Notes: a model not told the origin generated them from the letters alone. Counted from the first letter of the stretch, positions 23,345 through 34,479 are shown. The stretch: DNA of 64,000 bases from Epiperipatus broadwayi (GCA_028023455.1 JAQFVV010012446.1:4281501-4345500), one strand, 5' to 3'. A program made the numbers and translations.

Positions 23345-23735
23345 AGGATAAAGTATAATATATAAATTTCTGTATAGTCATATGAATTTAAATATTTTGT
23401 AGTTCTATGGAGGACTAATGTGCAGTCAAAACTGTAAGATTATGATAAACAAAATATATTATTTCTATATAATCGCAAATATTTAAATATTTTGTAGTTC
23501 TGATGAAGGATTCTGGGTAATGAAAACTGTAGAGTAATAATAAATAAAGTATATTATTTTTGTATAGTTATATGTATTTAAATATTTTGCATTTCTGATG
23601 AGGGCTAATGGGCACTCAAAACTGTAAGATTATGATAATTAAATTATATCATTTCTATATAGTCCTATGTATTTAAATATTTTGTAGTTCTGATGAGGGC
23701 TGCTGGGTAGTCAAAACTGTAAGAAAATAAACTAA
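23345..23735 (+). repeat. 95-bp tandem array (about 4 units) carrying a hammerhead-like core
   Basis: Equivalent points fall at 23400, 23495, 23590 and 23685, so the period is 95 bp. Units 2-4 carry CUGAUGA (23500, 23595, 23690) followed by a hairpin like GGGCUGCUGGGUAGUC and then AAAACUGU, where a hammerhead would have GAAACUGUC. Unit 1 has CUAUGGA. The CpG in an ancestral UCGAAAC would decay to UCAAAAC, which is what is seen. The same core with GAAACUGUC is preserved at 58859-58890. Confidence 0.78.
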
Positions 23736-23739
23736 AAAC

Positions 23740-24815
23740 TGGTTGTAGAAACAATATATCTTTTAAAGTTACGATCCTTAGAAGTATGATCTCAATATAT
23801 TCACATTGAAAAATAAAAAAGTTATTAATTATATACAAAGTGTTTTCCTTCTGAACATTTATTTTAGAATATGGTAAACTTTATTCATATAATGGTGTAT
23901 TTATCTACAAACAAAAACCACATTGAAAATATTATGAAAAATGAATTCTGGTACTAAAATATTATTTTTGTTTATATATAATAAAATATCCGCGGCATTG
24001 ATTTTTTTGTTGTTGTTGTTGTTGTAATTTTTACTTTTTATTGTAAAAGAATAATTTATAAAAAGGTGAGAAAAAAAAAACATTATTTTTAATTTGTATT
24101 TTATATAACCTTTTTAGAAACCTTTGTCGTGCAGGTGCGATTTCGTTTTGGCTCTCCTCGATGTTTTCTGACATTATGAGGTTTCTTGTGTCAGAATGCA
24201 TAGGATCTTGGGATTATTTTTATAACAATTTCTTTTTTGTGTTATAAAAGTCAAAAAAAATTTTCTGTCATTTCCAATTATTAAAGTTATTCACTTATTA
24301 ATATATTTTCACTCTTTTTAAAAATATTCTCAATCAACAATAACCAGAAAAAAATATTGAGGCCGTTAATGCATGTATACTCTACATATATATTATAAAA
24401 CAGGTTTCCAATCTATAATTCTTTTGTCATCCATTAAAATTAATTTAATTTACAAAATCTTCCAATGGCAACTAGTAGCATATAGTATATCTGCCATCTT
24501 TATTAATTATCAAAAACATTGAACTTAGATACGCCAATTGTAGCTAAAGAATTATTCTGTGTGGTTTAGTGTAATAGGAAGGTGTCAGAATCCAGATTCA
24601 CTTCTCAGGTCTATTCCAGTTATGGCACTTGAACTTGGTACGAACTCCTGAGCAATGAAGCCATTTACATGCACCACCCCTCCTCCTCCCTGTGATTTAG
24701 CACAGCGACACACAATGGCAGAATTTTAAATTTATTGTATACTAAACCAAATACATTATTGAGCACCAGATTTATAATATTACACTTTAGTTTAATGCAG
24801 AATAATGTAGGAAGA
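23740..24815. other. A+T-rich sequence
   Basis: Contains (TTG)n at about 24009-24024. The 60-codon minus frame covering it is a microsatellite and A+T artefact. Nothing else was placed. Confidence 0.5.
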
Positions 24816-24818
24816 GAG

Positions 24819-24912
24819 TTTTTTTTTCATGTGTCAAAGCATCGGCCAGGAAGCGAACCCGGACAACTGCTTGTAAGGCAGCTGTGCTGACCACTCAGCC
24901 ACCAATGCTTCA
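24819..24912 (-). repeat. tRNA-derived SINE family T
   Basis: Minus-strand copy with AAGCATTGGTGGCTGAGTGG head (A box), GGGTTCGCTTCCTGGCC B box, CGATGCTTTGACACATGA and poly(A). The sequence GTAGGAAGAGAGTT occurs just upstream (about 24807) and again just downstream (24917), a plausible 14-bp target-site duplication. Confidence 0.87.
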
Positions 24913-25124
24913 CATGTAGGAAGAGAGTTAAGAATGTGTGAACTGATGATTGATAGTTTGAGTTGATAGTATTTTAATAGTAATTATATGTTATACTAAT
25001 TGTTAAAAAATGTATTTAGTAAAAATTCAAATTTTATTTCAACTTTTCAAATATATTCAACTGTTGGTACTATCATGCATATTAGTACATAACATGACAT
25101 TTTGAGTAGTATTATTGTCCTTTC

Positions 25125-25500
25125 TTTTTCATGTGTTGCTGGCCTGGCCAGTGGCAGTACTAACTTGGGAATCGAATCTGGGCCATTATATTTATGAATA
25201 TTGAATTTAAGGTGATTCTCTAACCAACTGGGCTATTATGTCAAAGGAAGAACTGAACATCATTTAAATCATATATTCATGAAACTAAATGTCCAGGTTC
25301 AATTCCTATGCCCACACTGTCACTGAACAGCCAAGAACAGCTGAAAAAAAGAGGATAGTAATACCATTTGAAACACTGTCATAGATTGATCTGTGTTCTA
25401 TTATTAAAAGTTGAATGAATTTGAAAAATTTAAATAAAGTTAGAATTTTTCTGAAGACATTTAACAATTAATATTAGATAATGGAAATAGTTCAACATAT
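25125..25500. repeat. Family K pair in opposite orientations
   Basis: A minus-strand K head (25125-25250: GACATAATAGCCCAGTTGGT, GGTTAGAGAATCACC) is followed by a plus-strand K body and tail (25258-25500: GTTCAATTCCTATGCC, GTCACTGAACAGCC, ATATTAGATAATGGAAATAG). Confidence 0.68.
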
Positions 25501-25504
25501 GATT

Positions 25505-26080
25505 ATTTTTAAGCTGATGTATTTAAACATTCGGATTTTATTTAATGATGATATAATTGAGATTATTAAGTAAAGAAATAAGAAGATTTGAGACAAAAAA
25601 GAAAAATGCTGTTAATAAATTGAAAAGGATTATTCATGAAACATTTTTAGATTTTTTGGGATAAGAAAGTGTAAATAATTTTAATAGACTGATGAAGAAA
25701 ATGAAGTCAGTCGAATATGGTAATTATTTAAAGAGATTGTAAATGTGCCACATTAGTAACAACATCTTAAACGAATAATTAGATGATGAATAAAGTGATA
25801 GTATTAAAAAAAGGCTCAAAATGTGAAATAGATAAAGTTCTGAATGAGTATTTAATAGGAAATAGAAATATTATGAAAAAGAAATAGGTTCACACTAATG
25901 TATACTTAGAATAAAAGTTTGAATTGGAACAAGAATGAAACAAGAAATGTGTATAAGAAAAGTTTAAGTAATTAGTAGTAAATAGGTTGAAAATAGTGAC
26001 ATAAACATGTAACTTACATACTAGAGGGAAAACGAGATCAAAAGGTTAAAAATTATTCTTCTATTCTTCCTACTCTTTTG
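25505..26080. other. A-rich sequence
   Basis: Plus-strand purine-rich, A-rich DNA (for example AAGAAAAATGCTG). No credible frame. Confidence 0.45.
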
Positions 26081-26084
26081 CCAT

Positions 26085-26478
26085 CTAGGGTAAGCTTTAG
26101 TAATTACTAAATACCAGATGGTAATGGTTGTTAAATTTTTATCTTGTTGTGTCTTATCCCAATAATTCCAGACTGGTCTTTAGCTTTTGGCTTTCATCAA
26201 TGATGAGCTTTTTGGAGTGTACACAGACCTTTTGGATCTAAAATACCTTCCCTCCACCAGTCATTTTTGTACTTTTTTTTCTACTATCAATGTTAAATGC
26301 ACTGATCATAAAAATCCCCAAAACTTCTCACTAGTATGAACCAGAAGCTAGAAATTAGTTTGGGAATTTTTGGATAAAACACCACTGGATAAGGAGTTAA
26401 TAAACACTGCCATCTGGCATCTATCGATTAATAAAATGTACACTAGATGGCAGAATAATAGGGTGAATGGAAAATTTT
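26085..26478. repeat. Family E foldback with decayed hammerheads
   Basis: Arms: GTAAGCTTTAGTAATTACTA, CCAGATGGTAATGG on the left and TGCCATCTGGCATCTA, TGTACACTAGATGGCAG on the right. The left arm holds on the minus strand UUGAUGA, AAGCCAAAAGCU, AAAGACCAGUC (core mutated). The right arm holds GAAGCTAGAAATTAGTTTGG, the 3' half of the same core. Both ribozymes look dead. Confidence 0.68.
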
Positions 26479-26479
26479 G

Positions 26480-26870
26480 CTAATGAATGGCTATATGTGT
26501 AAGCTAAGGTCATATGACACATTTATCATGTGTTAGAATTTTTGAACACACACCCTTCTAATACATTAGAAGAGGTTATAAAGATGAGATAATGCAAATG
26601 ATGTAATGAATGCTATTTCTAGGAGATATGTGGATAGGGAATGGATGTTAATGCTTGTTTTATTGACTTGAAAACACTACATTATGGAATATTTCGAGAA
26701 AAAAAAAGTATAAATAAGGAAAAGTATTTATTAGAAAATTTGGGTATAATTTAGAAAGATGTTAAGAGACCAATATAAAATGATATGTAAGCAGGGGTAT
26801 TGCATATCAGCTGTGAGAAAATTATGACTTGTGGATGAAATATGCTTTTAAAGTTAGTCACAATTGTCAA
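26480..26870. other. A-rich sequence
   Basis: Nothing recognised. Confidence 0.45.
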
Positions 26871-26873
26871 GTG

Positions 26874-26960
26874 TTGGTGGCCTAGTGGTTAGCATAGCTG
26901 CCTTCCAAGCAGTCGGCCCGGGTTCTCTTCCTGGTCAACGCATTTGACATATATATATAA
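26874..26960 (+). repeat. tRNA-derived SINE family T
   Basis: AAGTGTTGGTGGCCTAGTGG head, TTAGCATAGCTGCCTTCCAA, GGGTTCTCTTCCTGGTC B box, ACGCATTTGACATAT end. The B box has a C-to-T change, and the 3' side does not pair as an acceptor stem, so it is a SINE and not a tRNA gene. Confidence 0.8.
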
Positions 26961-28691
26961 ATTTAATCACAATATTGATTTTCATTTACATTTTTTTCTA
27001 AAGTTTTATATTAATAATGCATATATCAGTATTAATTTTGTAAATACTTTGAAAAGGCTGCTTAGCATGGATTTTATTATTGTATTTGATTTGTAAAATA
27101 TGTTCAACATTTGATGATCTTTATGAGGGGTCGGCAACCTGGAGCACGTGTCCCAAGCCTGGTACGCAGAATGATTAGCAACGGCACTCTGATTGACTTG
27201 ATATAATAAAAAATTATATTTTAATGACAGTGGATGCATTTGCCCATCACCTACATTTTGCATATGTGACTCACATGTAAATGGAAATCATAATTCTGTT
27301 TGATTTACTAATTATTTTGTATACATTCGCTCTATTTTCATTAAAGATAAGAGCCAAGTGGGATGGAAATATTTTTTTCCCCGGGGAGGATTAATTTTGC
27401 TTGGATTTTTTTTTGACGGTAAATTGGCCTTTGATACTTTTGTATGCAACTGCATATTTAGAATAAATTTATATTCAGACAGAATATTATATAGATTAAT
27501 TCACTTGAAAAACTTCTATTCGTAAATATATAATAATATGAAAGGCTGAAACCTTTGACCGATGTGCCTCAAAAATGCTTATCTGACAGCCAATCAGATG
27601 TAATTATATATTATATAATAATATATTTTAAGTTTTGATTAATTTATTTGAAAAAAAAGTTTATAATTAATGAAAATCAGGTTAATGTGTGAACGAAGTC
27701 CGCAAATACTGAGACTTGATGTTGTTCATATCGCAAAACAGTTAAAAATTATAGAGTAAAATTTCAAATGTTCATACTTTTCACCACTGATTATATTATT
27801 GACTGCATGAGGTAAAAATCAAAGCTTTTAATTGGCCAATTCACAAACTGAAGTGTCATTAACAAAGTCAATTGTCAAAATATATTCCACTTTTATTAAT
27901 ATTTTCACTTTAGTTTTGTTTGTAAAAAGTATATTAAGAATTTGTCAGATTATGAAAGTGAACGAAAGTTTGTTCAAAAATAAATTTTGATTTATAATTT
28001 AAAAAATATTCAATTTCGGCTGAAATGAAAAAAAATGTCAATCACCGATTCCACGTTATGATTTCTACTTCCCACTTTGCAATAAATAAATAATTCTTGC
28101 TAAAATCTTAACTATTTTTTTGAAATAATTTTATTTTTAGCACTGTTTTATCAAAATTGTTTATTATTCATCAAAAAATACTGTTAAAATGATCTAAACA
28201 TTCATTTATCATTTTCGAAATAAAACAAAAAACAATCGTAACTCTTTACTTTTTGGCAGCCATTGTCTTTGTTGTCAAAATTTAAATAGCTAATAAGATT
28301 CAAGAGAAGGCAGTGCTTTGGTATTGTTTGTTATATTTGGTTATTTTTATTGATTTTTTACTTGTAAAATAATTCAAGAGATGGCAGCATCTTACAGAAC
28401 TTTTTTCTCTCTCTTCAATGACATATAATTTGTAAACATAGTATAAAAAGTGGCCGATTTAGAGTGACATCAAATCACCTCATTCTTAAATGAGTTGATC
28501 AGTCGAAAGATTAAAGGAAAGAAGAATATATGAAAAACTTCCAATTTTGAGTTAATTACTTCTATCACAAAAATTAGTTTTTTTGCTAGAAAAATTTTCT
28601 GATGACCAGAAAAGGATTTTCCAGATTGAATACAACATATAAATAAGAAGATTAAATGATCAAACATATTTTTTTAATTGCTCTTATCTAG

Positions 28692-29011
28692 CACGAAAAA
28701 GGCAGGAGAACACGACAAGAGTTATGATCTCTGATAAGAACATCTTGACAATAAGTGAAACTCTAAAGAATGGCAAGTACACCACAATAAGAATGGCAAT
28801 ATTTCTACTATGTGCCATGTGGCTAATGATAAATAGGCTCATCTTTAGGCAGGACAGTCTGGAACCATGGCCGGTGTATAGAGTAACTATAGACAGGCTA
28901 AGAAACAGAGATCTCCTACTAGCACCTGAGCGTCTCTATGTTAATACTTGGGTGCAAATTTTACCACTAGACAATGAGCCTCCTGCTCAGAAGATCCGAG
29001 TCAAGCTATAA
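28692..29011 (+). CDS. Candidate terminal coding exon of an unidentified membrane protein
   Basis: A frame of about 106 codons runs from a good splice acceptor (TTGCTCTTATCTAG ending at 28691) to a TAA at 29009-29011. A canonical AATAAA follows at about 29050. G+C is clearly higher than in the surroundings. The first two bases of the exon finish a split codon, then RKRQENTTRVMISDKN. A hydrophobic stretch MAIFLLCAMWLMINRLIF (about residues 35-52) looks like one membrane helix, followed by LEPWPVYRVTIDRLRNRDLL and a polar C-terminus ending KIRVKL. I do not recognise the family. If translated alone it could start at the ATG at 28724 (95 aa). No upstream exon was identified. It lies between the two hAT-like termini, which is odd for a host exon. 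Confidence 0.5.
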
Positions 29012-29047
29012 ACTAAAAGATTCATACTATAATTGTATGTATTTTTC

Positions 29048-29056
29048 TTAATAAAA
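29048..29056 (+). promoter_or_regulatory. Possible polyadenylation signal
   Basis: AATAAA about 40 bp after the stop of the candidate exon. In sequence this A+T-rich the hexamer is common by chance, so the support comes only from position. Confidence 0.35.
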
Positions 29057-29223
29057 AAAAAATACTTGTTTTATTTTGTTAAGAATTTATTAATCAGCTT
29101 TTTTAATCAAACCATTAAAAGCTAAATGGGCTTTGCTTATTCTGAATCACTGTGCAGTAATCGGCAAATTTGTAAACACTGAACATCACATGATCATCAT
29201 TTTTTATGCTTATTTAAGCTGTT

Positions 29224-29338
29224 AAAACAGGCAAAATTCTCTTTACAGTACTGCCACTCAGTGCAAGCATCCATTGATTATTCTGGCTTGCACTAAGTAG
29301 CACTACTGTATGAAGAGTTTTGCCTGTTTTAAATTTGT
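29224..29338. repeat. Family B miniature palindrome
   Basis: AACAGGCAAAATTCTCTTTA, CAGTACTGCCACTCAGTGCA on the left is reversed as GCACTAAGTAGCACTACTGT, ATGAAGAGTTTTGCCTGTTT on the right. Only the B terminal parts are kept; the ribozyme is deleted. Confidence 0.78.
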
Positions 29339-29664
29339 AAACAATGCACATTTTTTTAAGTTTCAACGAGAAGAATTTTCTTCATGCCAAAGAAAATTTT
29401 AAACATGTCTTTCGAATGCAATATAATTTAGCAAAACATACTTTACACATATGATTCTACGTATTTTAAAATATTGAATGATCAATAATATAAGATCGGT
29501 TATAATGGGCTTCAAAAGTATATAATATATAATATTGAAGTTCATTATAACCGGACTAATTTTGTTATTATATATAATAAAGTGGGTAGAATCATTTAAG
29601 CACCTGTAGTAACATAGATTCGGCACGACACCACTAAAAGATTGCTGACCCCTGTTCTATATCA

Positions 29665-30270
29665 ATCCTGCTAAAATTAGTTCCAAAAGTGACTACTATG
29701 ATCGCTGTATTTCCTGTCATCTCCATTGGTTAGATTTTTTATGTTATCACTCTTCATATAATTCACATAGTGCAACATAAGTAATGAAGTGTAGAACTTT
29801 TTTTTTGATTAATGAATAGTCAAGACTTGATTTTAAAAAGTAAAACTTTAAGCAGTAAATACAGAGCTTGTTTTTAATTTAATTCTTATTTTTTATAAGT
29901 GCCATCTATATAATTTTGAAGAGAATTATATAGAATCCACGCGTACATTAATTTCTGTAGCGGGCAAGTGCCTCAATAACAAAATACTCTGTTGAATACG
30001 TGTTCGAAATGAAATGGACCAAATACTTAATTTAGTATTTAAATAAATTCATTGTAATAATTCAAAATAATGATTGATAATTTTATTAAATAATTGTCTA
30101 GCAGAGCAATAAATGTAATAATATTGTTTAAATTGTGATTTATACCTATTTATAAATGATTAATTATCTTAAATAGGATTTACATATACACATAAATATG
30201 CAAGTAATAATACGAAAAATATTCAAGTCTTAAATTCCTATATCTAAACTATTTTAACACTATATAAATG
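29665..30270. other. A+T-rich sequence
   Basis: Nothing recognised. Confidence 0.5.
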
Positions 30271-30277
30271 TGATTAT

Positions 30278-30970
30278 AGGGGATTTGAACACAGACGCTC
30301 AAGCTCCCTTCAACTACACACGTGACCCAACACATGTGAAAAAGATAAATGATCTCTTCGTGCTGAACCAGCACTCATCAGTTGTTCCAGATCATCATAT
30401 CCCATGCATATATATAATCAGTGCTCAGTTTATATTAAGATAGCAAATCTTCAAACTTTAATGGACAAGCTTCAATCTTCTCCACTTTCCAACTCTTCAG
30501 CCATCCATACCATTGATAATTTGAATATGGAATGCTCAAAGCCCTTGTTGATGCCAATATTATTGTCATACCCATGTTGACCTTAAGTCAATCTAACCCC
30601 TCACACATAGGAACTTAATATGTCCATTAATTATACAGGGATGGGCTGAATAAAATACCTTTATGTTGACTATACTAAACTTAATGTAATTATAAGGGAC
30701 TTGAACTCGGACTTTCATGCTCCCTATAGTTATCCAATTCATTTTATACAATCAATACACATGACCACATACATGTGAAAAATATAAATGATCTCCAATA
30801 CATTTATTTTGTGCTGAATCAATGCTCATCATTTGTTCCAGATCATCATATTTCATGCATGTATATAATCAGTGCTCAGTTTATATTAAGATAGCAAATC
30901 TTTAAACTTTAATGGACAGGCTTCAATCTACTCTATCCTCTGATTCTTCAGCCATCCATACCATTGAAAA
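30278..30970 (-). repeat. Two family D elements in direct tandem
   Basis: Both copies are on the minus strand. Their B-box ends GGATTTGAACACAG (about 30281) and GGACTTGAACTCGG (about 30690) are about 405 bp apart, and their 5' bodies (AATGGACAAGCTTCAATC and AATGGACAGGCTTCAATC) are spaced similarly. Copy 1 keeps CUGAUGA-GUGCUGGUUCAGCAC-GAA but has lost the stem III and cleavage region. Copy 2 has AUGAUGA and AAAA. Both are predicted inactive. Head-to-tail D copies are what a circular or rolling-circle intermediate would give. Confidence 0.72.
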
Positions 30971-31209
30971 TCTGATGTTGGCAAATATACATATACAAAG
31001 ATTTGCATTTTATAATGTAATGAATAAGCAAATGTGAAAACATCTAACTAAACAGGTTTGGGTTTGATACACAAAAGATTATAAAAATAAAATTTAATTA
31101 TTAATTCTAGTTTGTCTACAAACTGTAAAGTTAAATTATATTAACAATGTAATTCTTTCTATGCTTGGGTATAAAAAAATATAAGAATATCAGAATTTAA
31201 GTAAAATAA

Positions 31210-31605
31210 CTTTAAATCGATCTTTACTTGTAGTTTTATGTTGGACTATTTCCATCATCTAATATGAATATCTAAAGTCTTTAGAAAAATTTAACTTTAT
31301 TTAAATATTCCAAATACATTGAATTTAGTAATAGCAAACAGATTAGTATATGCACGTTTCGAGAGGTATTATTATCCCCTCTTCTTCGGGTGTTGCTGGC
31401 CTGACCAGTGACAGTACTAGCATGGGAGTTGAACCTGGACCCTTAGATTCTGTGAGTGGTTTCAATATATATCTATTCTTCCATCTTCTTCGGGCATTGC
31501 TGGCATGATAAGAGATAGTACTAACATGGGAATTGAACCTAGACCCTTATATTCTTTGAATATTGAATTTTAAGGTAACGCTCCAATCAACTGAGCCAAC
31601 ATGTT
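31210..31605 (-). repeat. Family K element plus a second K head
   Basis: A minus-strand K tail, body and head (31210-31445) is followed upstream by a second K head (31475-31605: TTGGCTCAGTTGATTGGAGC, GGTTCAATTCCCATG). It is a partial head duplication or two insertions. Confidence 0.7.
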
Positions 31606-31609
31606 TTTC

Positions 31610-31990
31610 CCATAAACTTGAAAATTTTTGAAATAGATTCCACTAATAGTTTTAGCATTATTAAATAATAAAGTTTGTTATAGCATTGTAAGATAATAAA
31701 GCCCCTTACTTCATTAAGATATACATTAATATATCATTGATTCTGCAGTAAGTAATCTGAGAATGTTTTTGCTTTCCATTTGTCTTTGTGTTTAGTTTCT
31801 TATTAGGATGTTGTTGTTTTTTAAATAATACAGTCTGAGTTTCCATTTCCATGTTTAAAATGTTGAATGATTTAATAAAGAAATTTAGTATTAAATGATT
31901 TTTTAAATTAGTATTAAGATTAAGGGGATAGTATAGTATTTAACTTTATATTTTTTAAATTGTTGATTTTAAAAAAAAAAATAGAAGCAT
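31610..31990. other. A+T-rich sequence
   Basis: Nothing recognised. Confidence 0.5.
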
Positions 31991-31999
31991 CATGTGACT

Positions 32000-33140
32000 T
32001 TTCTCAGTCATCATTTTCAAACTTTGTCAATCCATAGTATAATGAAAATATCTCCACGTTTAATTCAATTTCTGCGATCCCGAGTGACGTCATACTAACT
32101 TCCTCATGTTAACCATCCATCTCACATATGATATCATTTCTAAATCTTTTGTAACCTTTTGGGATTTAATGATTTCATTTATCCAACTGGTAGACTATCG
32201 TCATATTTATTTCAACCATTATCAAGACACAGCAGAATGAAAATCTTCAAATTGAATTCATTTTCTGCTATCCATCCCCACCCCTACACACATCATATCA
32301 ATAAACTTTCCTTCAGCGTTCATGTCACGTGTGATCTTTCTAAATCTCTTACATTCTTTTGGAATTCAATTTAGCATTTCAATTGTTCATCTATTATCAT
32401 TTATTCTGGCAATGTGTCCACCCCACCTCCATTTCCATCTCTTAATTTTTCAATAATGTTAATGATACCTGTTTATTCTCTCATTCAAGTATTTCACATT
32501 TGATCCCTTCTAGCTCTCAAAATAAAACTCTCTATACTTTGTAGAATAGTTTGAAGTCTCTGCACAGGTTTTCTGTTAAGTGTCTAAATCTCGGATCCAT
32601 AAGTGAGAATGGTAAAACACATCTCTTACAGATCTTCATATTCAAATACATAGGTATATTTCTTTTTCTACCAGAAAGCTTCCAATGTATTAATTATCTA
32701 ACCGGGATATTTCTAGTTGTTAATTTCTTTTTAAATTCATGGTTATCAATATTTATTTATTTATTTTTTACTAAAATCCGCTGAACTTTATTTTAGTCTT
32801 TTTCATATTTATCTATAGTCCTATTTTCTAGTTGTATTCCGATAACTCCTCTGGTCACATTGGTCCTATCTATAACTTTTTTCAATACCTGATATGATCC
32901 AGTAAATCCAGCTTATTCTTTTGGTTGATTTGGATCTAAAGTTTGCTGGAAATCTTGGCAAATATTATCTATATACCTGATAGAGGACTAATAGATCTAA
33001 TTTGTAATATCTTCTTTATCACTTTTCTTAAATATCATTACTACTGAATTCTTTCAATTATCTGGTACGTCTTTACCATTTAGACATTCAACATACAATT
33101 TTGCTAATAATGTTTTCCTGAAGGTTTGTGATGATGGTGT
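32000..33140 (-). pseudogene. RTE-like LINE, reverse transcriptase to C-terminus, heavily mutated
   Basis: Minus-strand fragments in order: NWKNSVVMIFKKSDKEDITN, RSISPLSGI (RT finger region 'LFKKGDREDISNYRPISLLS'), INQKNKLDLLDHI, later INNHEFKKKL, a C-terminal LMDPRFRHLTEN region ('YGSETWTLTEN'), KLRDGNGGG-like in place of RLKWRWAGH, and IPKECKRFRKITRDM. A second, more 3' duplicate of the tail lies at 31995-32160. Many stops and shifts interrupt it; it is non-functional. This is the longest LINE remnant in the window. Confidence 0.75.
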
Positions 33141-33144
33141 TTTA

Positions 33145-33420
33145 GTTGTATTTATATGTTAAACTATTTCCATCATCTAATATGAGTATTGAATGTCTTA
33201 ACTTTATTTAAATATTCCAAATACATTCAACTGTTAGTAATAGCATACAGATTAAAATATGCATAATGTTTTGATATGTATTATTCTCCCCTCATCTTCA
33301 AGTGTTTCTGCCTGACCAGTGACAGTACTAGCATGGGGATTAATCCTGAATCCTTATATTCTTGAATATTGAATTTTATGGTAATGCTCTAACCAACTGA
33401 GCCATTATGCCAAATGCAAG
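33145..33420 (-). repeat. Family K element
   Basis: Read on the minus strand: GGCATAATGGCTCAGTTGGT head with A box, TTAGAGCATTACC, degenerate B-box region, GTACTGTCACTGGTCAGG, GAATGTATTTGGAATATTTA and the ATATTAGATGATGGAAATAG tail. It lies directly downstream of the Penelope-like fragment. Confidence 0.78.
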
Positions 33421-33665
33421 TCAGTAGAGATTTCCTATACTTATCTATGAGGTTCCTCTTGATTTCTCCACTTTTTCCTAAGAGTGAAATTGATTAGTGG
33501 TTTCCATACATTATGTATAGTCACACTAGATTGACTTATGGGATTGTTTGCCATTGTCATGTGAGTAGCTTCCTTAAATTTTCTTCTTTGTACCTTTTCT
33601 TCTTTATCCAATTTTTTAAAGACATTCAATACTTATATTAGATGATGAACATAGTCCAAACATAT
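33420..33665 (-). pseudogene. Penelope-like retroelement C-terminal fragment
   Basis: The minus-strand frame at 33441-33629 reads EEKVQRRKFKEATHM, then NNPISQSSVTIHNVWKPLIN, FTLRKKWRNQEEPHR. The EEKVxRRKFKEA block and the NVWKPLIN block match the copy at 823-1395, where they sit after a GIY-YIG domain. Here the domain itself is lost. About 55 bp at its upstream edge (33615-33670) is repeated inverted at 33143-33195, so an inverted repeat brackets Penelope end plus K. Confidence 0.68.
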
Positions 33666-33840
33666 AAATACAACTTTTGCTAATAATCTTTCTATTTCTT
33701 CACAAAATTAGGCATCTTAAGATAGGTTGGAGTTTAATTTTCATTTTGTTTTAGAATGAAATAACTTATTTCTAAATCTTATAACAGAAAGTCTTAGACC
33801 ATTTTTAAAATTACAATATATATTTATATAATATTCATTA

Positions 33841-33935
33841 AGGCTGTAGCCTCAAGCACATGCGTATAAAATGCGATAGTAGGGACCTCTACAGGTTTAT
33901 GAAATAGACCTGTGCATATCACTAGCTGAATATTC
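33841..33935 (-). repeat. Motif V repeat (hairpin GACCTGTAGAGGTC)
   Basis: Plus strand AAATGCGATAGTAGGGACCT, CTACAGGT. Related copies at 43757-43870 (same orientation) and 48880-48975 (opposite). The conserved core AGACCTGTAGAGGTCT (best in the 48.9-kb copy) is a 6-bp hairpin with a 4-base loop. Confidence 0.65.
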
Positions 33936-33984
33936 AAATATAAAATGTCAATATCACCCCTTTCACCAATGTCATAGTTTTTCA

Positions 33985-34450
33985 GCAATGCAGCATACAA
34001 TCAAGAGGGTTACCTCTTGGCCATGCTATTTGAAATTTAGACTTAATCTTTATTCACAAGGTATCATTGCTGAAAAAACATAACATTTGCGGAATGATTT
34101 GACATTTTATATTTAAATTGTCAGCTAGCAATATCACTGGATCTACTTCTTATAAATGTATGTTGAGAGATTGTAAGCTATAAAATGACTAATGTATAGT
34201 CTTTTTTTTTTGTATACTTAAATTAAACATGTTTGTTTAGGAGCAATTTAAGATCATTGCTAATTTAAATTGTATGCTCCTTGTTTGAATAAGTCTGTAT
34301 TTCAATATACTTAAGAACATTGCAGCATGTGGTCAAGAGGGTTAATCTTTGGCCATGCTGTTTGAAATTTAGGACTTTTATCTTTATTCACAAGATAACA
34401 TTGCTGAAGAAACTTAACGTTTGGGGAAAGGGGTAATTTAACATTATATA
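33985..34450 (+). repeat. Two direct copies of a roughly 130-bp repeat
   Basis: GCAGCATACAATCAAGAGGG ... CTTTATTCACAAGGTATCAT (33985-34135) recurs as GCAGCATGTGGTCAAGAGGG ... CTTTATTCACAAGATAACAT (34318-34450), separated by A+T-rich sequence. Function unknown. Confidence 0.72.
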
Positions 34451-34479
34451 TATATAGTAATCATTAAAAGCCAGTTATC

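Larger units (their letters stand above)
27125..29654. mobile_element. hAT-like DNA transposon, about 2.5 kb
   Basis: The left end (g)AGGGGTCGGCAACCT and the right end, reversed, CAGGGGTCAGCAATCT form a 16-bp terminal inverted repeat of hAT type (13 of 16 match). The flanking 8-mers are ATCTTTAT (27117-27124) and TTCTATAT (29655-29662), matching 6 of 8 as an 8-bp hAT target-site duplication. No hAT transposase motif was seen inside. The interior holds a candidate host-like exon (28692-29011) and a small family B palindrome (29224-29338). The two ends could also come from two separate insertions. Confidence 0.55.

Noticed and set aside
26874-26960. A possible real tRNA gene
   Set aside because: A and B boxes are present, but the stems do not close and the same sequence is repeated as family T with a poly(A) end.
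34370-34430. GCUGAAGAAAC phrase resembling a hammerhead core
   Set aside because: CUGAAGA is followed at once by AAC, with no stem II and no separate GAAA; chance resemblance.
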